Source: Herpomyces periplanetae
Taxonomy: Eukaryota; Ascomycota; Laboulbeniomycetes; Herpomycetales; Herpomycetaceae
Direction: 5' to 3'
Length of the DNA: 64,000 nt
Assembly: GCA_009733715.1 (NCBI GenBank)
Contig: WMKJ01000040.1
Location: 41,552 to 105,551 of the forward strand
Below are positions 23,097-31,655 of this stretch, piece by piece. Both the position numbers and the translations under genes were made by a program. The notes below the pieces were generated by a model, which saw only the letters and a list, made by a program, of their open reading frames with translations, ran no database searches and had not been told where the DNA came from. The number at the start of each line of letters is the position of its first letter. Positions within the stretch are counted from its first letter, which is position 1.

Positions 23097-24070
23097 ACCC
23101 CTAAAGTAAATAAATAATTTTCAACCCGATAGTATAAATGTAAATGAGTGGAATTCCCTAAATTTTAGTGCATATACCAAAATCCTTGCACCACCCGTCT
23201 ACTAACTGCCTTGAAACCACACATATAAGTCTAACATGATACTGTTTGTACAATGTCAAACCTGGTTTCTTCAATTTAATATTAAATTATACGTACAGTA
23301 TAAAGGATTTTTAATTAAACTTACCAACCGTACACAACTAAATAATTAAGTTTGAAGACAAAAAAACACGTGTTAAACTTGTGCAACATACCTTGAGTTA
23401 ACCTTGAAAAATATTATCGTGAAAGTTCCAAAACCTCTCGCCGCCAACATCCCGACGCATCACACACGTGACCCTCCAATGGATCCGGAAACACTTTGTT
23501 CCATCAAAGTCACGTGCTGCAGGTCTAAACCTAGCGGGCCTCGGAGCCAGAACACATTCCAGAGGTTCACGATGGGCAAAATTTGCAAGTTCACACGTAC
23601 AAAGTTTTTGATGTTATCTTGTAGCTATCCTATTATAATGTCTGGTTGTTGGTGAATTTGGGGGCTTAATGTAATGTACAAGGTAGGTTTACGGAAGCGA
23701 ATACGAATATAAATGCTAACGTACTACAAAAACTTGATCTAGTAATAAGATAGTGGTGGAAGTGTTAGGTTAAGACGATTACGGCACCAACGCGAGTGTG
23801 AGTGTGAGTTTAGGTATAAATGCGCGTGTAACGCAGCGTAGTGTGCAAACATTTAAAGGTGTCGTGGTAAGCCTAGAACGGACTGGCCTATGAGCATGCC
23901 GGGAGGGAACATGTCAAGTGCCCCTACATGTTATGCAGTAGTCAGGGATGAGTAATGGCTCACACGACGATACGTACACTGCGACAAAGTGATGTGCTGG
24001 GTTGTCTTGCTAACAACGTGAATCGTTTAACGTAGCTGGCACGTACTTGATAAACACCAAAATATTGACG
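23097..24070. other. divergent promoter region (CENP-X / DDRGK-like)
   Basis: 974 bases between divergent starts. Two CACGTG hexamers lie at 23465-23470 and 23511-23516, a typical bHLH (Cbf1-type) site. No coding sequence supported. Confidence 0.5.
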
Positions 24071-25318
24071 ATGACGATGACAATACCGCTGGCCTTTGTC
24101 AATCTTTGTCAAACGGTTATTGCAAAACCTCTCCGTTTAGTGCACCACACACTCTCACGATTATTGCCCTTTACGAATCCACAAACTCCATTCTGGCAAG
24201 ATGTGATTCACCTTATCGCGTTGGGAGCCGCATTATACCTAGCACCTGACGTCTTAACGGATGAGAATCTGGTTCGTTTACGCCAATTTTGGCGTAGAAG
24301 TCAGACTCAAGCTCCCGTGCCTACACTTACCCAAGATGCCTCGTCAGGTGTGGGAGAAGTTACCTTACCACACTCATCATCCCCGGAGGTAATCGAAAAT
24401 GAGCGTATAACAACCGATTTAGTCAATTCGCGCGTGCAAGCTGATTACTTGTATGCACTTCAATTGCAAATGGAACAAGATGCCGAAGATAATTCTAATG
24501 GAGCAGCTGCTGTTGTTGCTGCCACTGTAGCAGCTGAAGCCGCTAATGATGAATATAGACCTGAAAGTTCGGGTCAAGGTCAACGGCATCGTGAAAGGCT
24601 AATCACCCCCCTAGAAGCAGTCCCCGGCGGTAGTAATGTTACCGCTAGCAAAGGGGCGGTTGGAGCTAAAAAAGCAAAGTCTATAGCGCGCAAAGAAGCC
24701 CGTCGAGCATACAATGAATTTTTGCGGACGCGGAGTGAAATGCAGCGTCGTGATGAAGATTTAATGATCCAGCGGATCAATCAGGATCGTGTGGCCCGTG
24801 AAAATTTACTGCTGGACGGCGAAGGTAGTAGTAGAGATGGTGCACGCTTGAGTGAAAGTGTAGAATATCGGCGGCAACAAGAAAAATGGGAACGACAAGC
24901 TAGCAAAGCTATAATGCGGGCTAATGTGGAAGCGATAAACCGACGAGCGCGAGAATTTTTAAACGAAACTCGTAACACATGCGGAATAGCAAGCATTAGT
25001 TTAACGGAATTAGCACAGGATGCAAGTTGTGATACGGCTACGCTCGACATGGGATGTATACGCAGCATTCTTAAGAGAAGTGATATCTTGGGAAGATTGG
25101 TACCGGGTGGGGAAAATTGTGGAATGACAAGTGAAGGAGAGGAGAGTTGCGTAATGATTACACGAAATGATCAATTAGTTAGAATATCCCGAACGGCCAT
25201 GGAAGAGATTTACGCGGGCATAAACGAACGGATTAACGCGACGGGTTATATTGATAGTGATAATGTTGTACAGTTAGTAAACGGAATAGCGCGATTTGTA
25301 CGTACGTGTACCGCGTAA
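24071..25318 (+). CDS. DDRGK1/UFBP1-like membrane protein
   Basis: 415 residues from the first ATG at 24071; the frame opens at a TTG 24 bases earlier, and the ATG at 24077 is also possible. Order: a hydrophobic N-terminal segment (IHLIALGAALYLAPDVL, about 45-61), an acidic/low-complexity linker, a basic helical block starting VGAKKAKSIARKEARRAYNE (about 205-225), a charged coiled-coil-like region with EYRRQQEKWERQ (about 265), then two winged-helix-like parts: REFLNETRN...ISLTELAQDAS...IRSILKRSDILGRLV and CVMITRNDQLVRIS...IYAGINERINATGYID. This layout and the GAKK-x-K-x5-K-x-AR-A block parallel animal and plant DDRGK1, an ER-membrane adaptor of the UFM1 E3 ligase. The DDRGK motif is degenerate (RNDQL at that place). 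No other UFM1 gene is in the window. Its stop lies 28 bp from that of prefoldin 4, tail to tail. Alternative: an unrelated coiled-coil/winged-helix protein. Confidence 0.6.
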   Translation: MTMTIPLAFVNLCQTVIAKPLRLVHHTLSRLLPFTNPQTPFWQDVIHLIALGAALYLAPDVLTDENLVRLRQFWRRSQTQAPVPTLTQDASSGVGEVTLPHSSSPEVIENERITTDLVNSRVQADYLYALQLQMEQDAEDNSNGAAAVVAATVAAEAANDEYRPESSGQGQRHRERLITPLEAVPGGSNVTASKGAVGAKKAKSIARKEARRAYNEFLRTRSEMQRRDEDLMIQRINQDRVARENLLLDGEGSSRDGARLSESVEYRRQQEKWERQASKAIMRANVEAINRRAREFLNETRNTCGIASISLTELAQDASCDTATLDMGCIRSILKRSDILGRLVPGGENCGMTSEGEESCVMITRNDQLVRISRTAMEEIYAGINERINATGYIDSDNVVQLVNGIARFVRTCTA

Positions 25319-25346
25319 TATAGCTTAGCATGTGAAGTTCATAGTT

Positions 25347-26004
25347 TTAACATTCCAGATTAATATTTTGTTTACCGAACCGCGCGTACAGCGTAATTTT
25401 GAGCGTTTGCATTTCGTCAACGAGCAATTCCAGTTGTTTTTGCAGCGTGGCAATATCGGCGTCGAGACGCTGGGATGCCGTTGTTAGAAGATCGCGAACT
25501 TGACATAAGGGTAAGCTGAAGAACGACGAGCCAATTTTGTAGAGAAACGTTCCCCCTTCGCCGCCGTTGCCGTCCGTACGGTTAGCTTCGGTGTCATCGG
25601 TAGCTTCGAGCTCGAGAAGATCGAGTTCGCCCGTAACTTCTTCGACATCCTCTTTTTCCTTCTGTGGGTGAATGTAAGCTTGCACGCGTGCCCATGTGCG
25701 TGACCGCATGCTTACCTTTTTAGCCTTGAGTTCTTCCGTTAAACGAGCCTCCCGACGAAACAGTCGGCTAAACGTATTTATACGGTCCTGGTCTTCTTTA
25801 CGCACAGGCGTATCAATAGCACTAGTACCACTGCGCACGGACGCTAATTCGTCCTCCTTGGTAAGCTATTCATACCGTGCCATCTCCACACGTTTAACCA
25901 CACATGCGTACACACGTCCTCAGTAAATATGCGTCCTACCATTATCCCCCCTTTGCCTCTCTCCCCTTCACTACTCATTAACTTACCAAACGATGATGAT
26001 GCAT
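25347..26004 (-). CDS. prefoldin subunit 4
   Basis: Exons 26004-25987 (MHHHRL), 25865-25716 and 25661-25347 give 160 residues. Seen: LTKEDE, then KEDQDRINTFSRLFRREARL (first coiled-coil helix), KAKKKEKEDVEEVTGELDLL made by splicing, FLYKIGSSFFSLPL (the beta-hairpin core) and a second helix ending LYARFGKQNINLEC. This is the beta-type subunit PFDN4/GIM3 of the hexameric prefoldin chaperone, which hands unfolded actin and tubulin to CCT. The second intron (25662-25715) is 54 nt, in frame and without a stop, so its retention would insert 18 residues between the helix and the hairpin. The family has nothing there, and the ends (gtaagc, cacag) are good splice sites. The tiny first exon is inferred from GTAAGT at 25986 and the match of LLTKEDE to family N-termini. 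Confidence 0.9.
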
Positions 26005-26596
26005 TTAACGTGTAATCCAGTACTCCGGCCACAAAAACAATTAAACAAGCTCACACAAACCCTTTACAAACTAATTTGTGCTGGTTCCAACATCTGTCTT
26101 CGCGATACGCCAAAATCGCAAAATCACTAGCGCGCACCGCCACTCTGCGCCACCAACACCGACGGTCACGCGTCCGATGCTTACGGGATGCCGTGGGCCG
26201 GGACGGCTCGGGCCGGGGGAGCTTGGACGCTGGCTGGTTCGCTAAGTTAGTCCCGAGTTTTGGCCATTGGACTGACACATGGCGGGCGCTCTTCATTTAT
26301 AGTTTTAAAATAAAGATTTTATGATCATATCGCGCAGGTAATATAACTCCTTATAGTGGTTTCTACGGGCTAGCGCATCTTATCCCAGATTAATTATACT
26401 CTCGTCAACGTATTGATACATGTACTTATACCTTATTCCTTACGGCTCTGCTTCTACACACAGTTGGGCTCGAGATATATCCACACAAATTATCACGTTA
26501 ATGTGAAGATAATCAACTAAATAATCCTACGTACACGCACACATCCGTACACACTAGCAAGCAAGCGTTCACATACGCCCACATAGTCACATCGCA
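26005..26596. other. bidirectional promoter, prefoldin 4 / calcineurin B
   Basis: 592 bases between divergent starts. A G/C-rich patch lies near 26150-26225. A reverse frame at 26051-26296 has no motif and is not credible. Confidence 0.5.
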
Positions 26597-27270
26597 ATGG
26601 GAAACGCCAACTCACAAATTATAGATGAGATTGTCCAAGGCTCAAATTGTGAGTAATAGCGCCACCATCAGGCTACTCTTAGCAGCCTTCACACCACGTT
26701 AACTTGCACTCACAGTCGATCATGAGGAGGTAGACCGTTTACGCAAACGGTTTATGAAACTGGATAAGGATAATTCGGGTACGATCGAACGAAATGAGTT
26801 CCTAGCCCTTCCCGAAGTATCGGCAAATCCCCTTGCTCCTCGAATGATGGCATTATTTGATGCAGACGGTGGTGGAGACGTGGATTTTGCTGAATTTGTC
26901 GCGGGCTTAAGCGCTTGGAGCTCGCGTGGTAAACGTGCCGAAAAGTTAAAACTTGCTTTCCGGGTTTACGATATCGATCGTGACGGTTACATTTCCAACG
27001 GTGAACTATTCATCGTGTTAAAAATGATGGTCGGCAATAACCTACAAGATACGCAACTGCAACAAATAGTAGATAAAACTATCATGGAGGCTGATTTGGA
27101 TCGTGACGGTCGAATAAGCTTCGAGGAGTTTGCCCGAATGGTCGAAGGAACGGACGTATCAAAGAATATGTCACTAGGTCTGTTAGATATCCATTTATAT
27201 GTAAACTTTACTCAACTTAACACTAACTCTTATCAAATATTCATGGGACGTAGCCGAAGAAAATTTTTAG
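26597..27270 (+). CDS. CNB1: calcineurin regulatory subunit B
   Basis: Exons 26597-26648, 26716-27177 and 27254-27270 give 176 residues, matching the usual 170-175. The product starts [17 protein letters not shown], with the N-myristoylation glycine at position 2. Four EF hands follow: [39 protein letters not shown] and [13 protein letters not shown], all with acidic ligands at positions 1, 3, 5 and 12. It is the Ca2+-sensing subunit that activates the calcineurin phosphatase with calmodulin. The last exon is very short (AEENF then TAG) and gives the expected ending MSLAEENF. Its donor is the non-standard GTCTGT. If the intron is retained, the frame continues 33 residues to a TGA at about 27278, giving a different tail. 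Confidence 0.95.
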
Positions 27271-27572
27271 CTCGATGACAGTACGCGCGGGACGAACTGG
27301 ATGCGGGGGACAGTACGATGCAGATGGGCCAGGCGGGACCAGGCGGAACGACTAGGCGCGCGCGAGCGCACCCACGCTCATACACTTAATGGAGATTGAT
27401 ATTCCCTCGTTTGTCGGTAGCATACAATGTTGACATGAGCGTTCATAAACGTCATGTAGTTACACTATTATCATCATAATCATTGTCGTAATTCGGTTCT
27501 CTCACTGTTCAATTCATAAACTTAAAGTTTAGATGATACAGTTATACGACACCCATTCCACACTTTGCATCT
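27271..27572. other. convergent intergenic gap
   Basis: 302 bases between the stops of calcineurin B and the lactone oxidase. It begins with a G/C-rich segment (about 27285-27380, with a gcgcgcgag run) and then turns AT-rich. No gene seen. Confidence 0.5.
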
Positions 27573-30062
27573 TTATGGACAAACGGTAGCACGCTGAGAA
27601 GCTAAAAGACCACGAAAAACAATTTGACCTGGCGCACCACAAAACAATCCTGTCAACCAAGATCTTGGATAATAAAATACTGAGTGGGCATGGTGGGGCA
27701 CCGTTGAGTCCATAATAAGGGTTTCTTCAACTGGAAGTGTACTACGTGCTACTGTATCCGAGAAATTTATACCGGAACGCTGATCTTTAACAGGCCCACC
27801 ACTTGCAGCACTGCTGCTAACCCGTTGAAAGACAAATGAACCGTCTGAGTCGGGTTCTTCTGTCAATGAATCACTCGATGGCTTTGATGAATCCGTATTC
27901 CAAGAGTCTTGACCACTATCATAACCAAGTACAGTTCTCCGTAACCATGGTCCAACAAATACGCCCTTAGGATCAACACGAGCTCGAACCTTTCGCCACG
28001 CCAATAAATCACTTGAATACATCTTTAGGAATGTCGATGATGTATTATACGGCGCGGTAGACTGCCCTGATGCAGCTAATGGCCTAACCAGAGTAACTTT
28101 ATGCGAAGCTGATGATGATGGTGGTGGAACTGAATTTCCTTCATCACTGCCAACGTGCAAAAATGACGATGTCGACGATGCCGATGACAGGGGAGCCCCT
28201 TTTAGGCCTCCATTTGGTAAAGGAAGTTCTGACAAACTTGGCCCGGGTACCGACACTGGAGCAATTGCCGCTTTGCCTCGCCAATCATCTTCGTGAAGAA
28301 AGTTCTTTGCCCAATGCGGTCGGCCGCCGAAATGGTGCATAACAAATTCAAATGCGGCATATAACTTTTGTGTGCAAACCGGAGCCCGTTCTCCCGGTCG
28401 GTATAACGTCATATTAATGTAAACGGTTGGTTCATCAAGTTGACTTGGGTCAAGGTACGGCCGATTAGTTTGCCATCGGGTTTCCATTGATCCACTTTCT
28501 CTATTGATTAGCTTACTCGATGTATGCGGTGAAGTTTGGGATTGTAGTTCCGCAGTCGCTTCAACATAATTCGGATATACGACCCGTACTTCTATAGGTG
28601 CATGCGCATACACTCCACTTGCGGAAAATGGTATTTTAACGGGAAGTATCTGTCGCGAATCCGTCGCATCATCAGCTTTTATCGTTGTGTCCAACGTTTC
28701 ACGTTCACGAGACGTAGAAGTTGCAAATGAAGACGAATTATCAATTTCCTCTCGGTTTAACCATTTATCCAAACTTTCGATCGCTGCAGGTGCGCAACTG
28801 AGTGGAATTCCCCACTCATTAACAACTTGACTGAATAAACAATCGATTAACTGGGCTTCATGAAACTCGCAGATCCCAGTTTTAGTCGCATAATCGGAAA
28901 ATCCACACTTAATTCCAAATACAAGCCATTCAATTGTCCGATTTAACCGTGGAATGAAGTGGGCCACGTATAACAACATGTAATGAGTTAAACGTCCAAT
29001 CTGTGTCGTAGCTGCGATAAGTTTTCTGGTTAACTTATTCACTAGTTTATAAATGAATGATTGATATCCAGTTAAATGTTGAGATGAGTAAACATCTTCG
29101 GGTGGAGCTGGTAAAGCGGTTGGATTACCACGCCAGACGATGGCACGGCGTGTATGAGGAAGCCAGAACACACGAATGAACTCAGTTTGACCCCAGAAAT
29201 CCAAGGGATTTCGCTTCCAAGTGGCTAATAGATCGGATAATGGTAGCATACATTGGGACCATGTCATGTTAACACGGTAGGGAGTACCGCTAACATTGGA
29301 GGTGGGTAATAATCGCAAAGTAACTTCAACTAGTATGCCCAAGGCGCCCAAAGAAACGAGGGCGGCCCGAAATAATTCCAAATCATGTTCGGCAGAACAT
29401 TCTACAACGTAAGAATTGGCCAGGACGATTTTCATCTTGCATACTGATTCACTTAATAGACCGTGATAAAGTGAACCACCGTGAGTGGCAGTAGCTAGAG
29501 CACCGGCGATGCTCTGTTCGTCAATACTGCCTAATGATGAAATAGTTAGACCGTACTTACGCACGCATGCGATAAGCTGCCTTAAACGTATGCCGGCTTG
29601 AACTTGCATGTGGACGTCAGGATCGTGTTGACGTAAAGTACAAAGTTTTTCACGGATAAGATTGTCGCAGTTGGTGCAAGGATCGTGAGGATTAGCTTCA
29701 ACACTGATGAAGCGATTCATACGATCCAAGCTTATCATCCAGCCTGATGTGCAAGTTAACTCACTGGGGGAGTGACCTGATCCGACAACGCATAAGCGTA
29801 TACGATAACGTTGAGCAGCGTGCACGATAATTTGAACATCTTGTATACACGTCGGCTCAAAGTATCGTAGCGGATAACATGTAAAAGTTCTTGCCCACGT
29901 TGTGAAAGCAAATTTACGCGAGCCTGGGATGCTTGATAAACGTGCGTCAAGCCATTTGTCACTTTGATTTGCTAACGCATCCACTTGTTGATCATTGTAG
30001 AACCTTGTTGATACCGGCGATGAAGGTAGCTGCGTTACCGCTTCGTCTGAAGTAAGTGTCAT
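27573..30062 (-). CDS. ALO1: D-arabinono-1,4-lactone oxidase, extended
   Basis: Intronless, 829 residues from the ATG at 30062. The FAD-binding (PCMH) domain includes WARTFTCYPLRYFEP, then VVGSGHSPSEL at 92-102, whose His (about 98) is the covalent FAD attachment site in ALO-type enzymes, and GSIDEQSIAGALATATHGGS. The ALO C-terminal domain shows VYAHAPIEVRVVYP, YINMTLYRP and HHFGGRPHWAKNFL (about 575-590), then RVDPKGVFVGPWLR. It oxidises D-arabinono-1,4-lactone to dehydro-D-arabinono-lactone, the last step of D-erythroascorbate synthesis, probably at the mitochondrial outer membrane. The family is usually about 500-600 residues. Here Ser-rich insertions follow the HWAK region and a tail of about 110 residues (ending LLASQRATVCP) follows the normal C-terminus. 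The function call is safe; the extra regions are unexplained. Confidence 0.93.
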   Translation of the reverse strand: MTLTSDEAVTQLPSSPVSTRFYNDQQVDALANQSDKWLDARLSSIPGSRKFAFTTWARTFTCYPLRYFEPTCIQDVQIIVHAAQRYRIRLCVVGSGHSPSELTCTSGWMISLDRMNRFISVEANPHDPCTNCDNLIREKLCTLRQHDPDVHMQVQAGIRLRQLIACVRKYGLTISSLGSIDEQSIAGALATATHGGSLYHGLLSESVCKMKIVLANSYVVECSAEHDLELFRAALVSLGALGILVEVTLRLLPTSNVSGTPYRVNMTWSQCMLPLSDLLATWKRNPLDFWGQTEFIRVFWLPHTRRAIVWRGNPTALPAPPEDVYSSQHLTGYQSFIYKLVNKLTRKLIAATTQIGRLTHYMLLYVAHFIPRLNRTIEWLVFGIKCGFSDYATKTGICEFHEAQLIDCLFSQVVNEWGIPLSCAPAAIESLDKWLNREEIDNSSSFATSTSRERETLDTTIKADDATDSRQILPVKIPFSASGVYAHAPIEVRVVYPNYVEATAELQSQTSPHTSSKLINRESGSMETRWQTNRPYLDPSQLDEPTVYINMTLYRPGERAPVCTQKLYAAFEFVMHHFGGRPHWAKNFLHEDDWRGKAAIAPVSVPGPSLSELPLPNGGLKGAPLSSASSTSSFLHVGSDEGNSVPPPSSSASHKVTLVRPLAASGQSTAPYNTSSTFLKMYSSDLLAWRKVRARVDPKGVFVGPWLRRTVLGYDSGQDSWNTDSSKPSSDSLTEEPDSDGSFVFQRVSSSAASGGPVKDQRSGINFSDTVARSTLPVEETLIMDSTVPHHAHSVFYYPRSWLTGLFCGAPGQIVFRGLLASQRATVCP

Positions 30063-31655
30063 AATACGATTGAGTAAATGGTGGTCGATGTGAGGTTAGG
30101 TGAGCCACGAGAAGAGACAAAAAACTAACCACGGTAGTGGCAAAGAGTAAAAAGTGTGTAAATTTAACGTATTAACCAAACTTGGGTTAACGTAGTTAGC
30201 TGTAGATCGCGATTTTTGACGAGGGAAATTTATCACAATCCAAAAAGCAAAAACCCTTCATGAAGCGCAGTTAGACCTTATTATCATTTAATAGTGTTAA
30301 AGGGTAACTCACGCTTATAAACGGCAAAAGAGTGTTAAATTCACTCTCTCACTCACGCATCAGCTCACACTTTGCTTAGAAGCAAGAGTGGAAGAGTACT
30401 CACTCACTTATACTCTCGTGCACAGGATGCTAACAATTAACGTGCTACGCAAGCGGGAATTCAAGTATCTTGATAAGGCCAAAAGTGTAACGATAATCGC
30501 CGAACTTGGTCAAACTTAAGCGAACAAACCACGGCTCACGTGAACAGGGCAACGGCGAGAGACTATCACCGCCACTGCCGCCATGGGAGGTGATAACTCG
30601 ATGCCGATAAATTTGCCGGTTTGAAATAGGACGTTCGGCATTCCGATATCGGTCCTAGCTCCGGAGTCCGGTGCTGGGTGTTTTGAAGCTATTTACCAAT
30701 AATGCATTAGTTATTCCGGTGGATTTATGGCGGAGGAAAAAACTGGTAACTTACATAACAAAATCCACTATCAACCCGCTAATTGCACAGTCGTGTATTT
30801 TAAATGTCTTTAAATACGAATGATATTCCACGTAAATACATACATGTTCATTCATTCAATCACCCATACATTACACTTTGCCTCCCTCCTCTCCTGAATC
30901 CATATCTCCCCACCACATTTCCACAAATCTATGCCATCTCGCATCCCCTTATCATCCAACGGCATTGACACGTGACCTCTCTTGTGTACTGGGGTAAATG
31001 CAGCAAGACGCGTGTTAACAAGGCGAAAAAAAATGAAAATGATTTGGTACATAGATTTAGGTGAACTATGACCAGTTACCTTAACGGACCAAACCAGTTA
31101 CATGTATATACATGCATGTACATACTTCCACGTATGAATGCACTTAAAGGCATCACGTGCTTGTTAAACAATAACTATCTCACACAGGAATATGGAATTA
31201 GTGTTATCAGTTACGCTACCAAGCAAGTGAGCAAGTTTGGATAGGTAGTTGTAGTAATGTTAGCTTTCACATCCTGATCATCAGCTCTTCATATTCTGCA
31301 TCAATCTGAAGTATGGTTCTAGTATTGCATGAGAAAACAAAATGCAGAGGCCGCCGCCTCTCGCACCTCTGAATCCATGTGCCTGCTTGCTCATGTATAA
31401 TCTATAAGCAACCATGGGAATCCGTTTGCAAATTATACCATCAAAACAATCCACAAAATTGAATACGTAAAGCAATCAAACTTCATGGTGTTAACAACAG
31501 GCTAGTTCTTCAGCTGATCAAGAAATGAAAGAAAATGACAAAATTGTCCGTAAAACGGACGAAAGCTCTATACGTCATCTTTCACTCCCAACTGATACGG
31601 TACGTACGCGAGGGCATATTATATCGAACACCGTTCACCATATATATGTATGCAT
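30063..31655. other. intergenic region
   Basis: 1.59 kb between the lactone oxidase start and the kinase stop (both minus). CACGTG occurs near 30537, 30970 and 31150. A 66-codon ATG frame at 30852-31052 (minus) and one at 31281-31475 have no recognisable motif and I do not support them. Confidence 0.45.

Noticed and set aside
30852-31052. 66-codon minus ATG frame
   Set aside because: No recognisable family, no splice partners found; too short to support alone.
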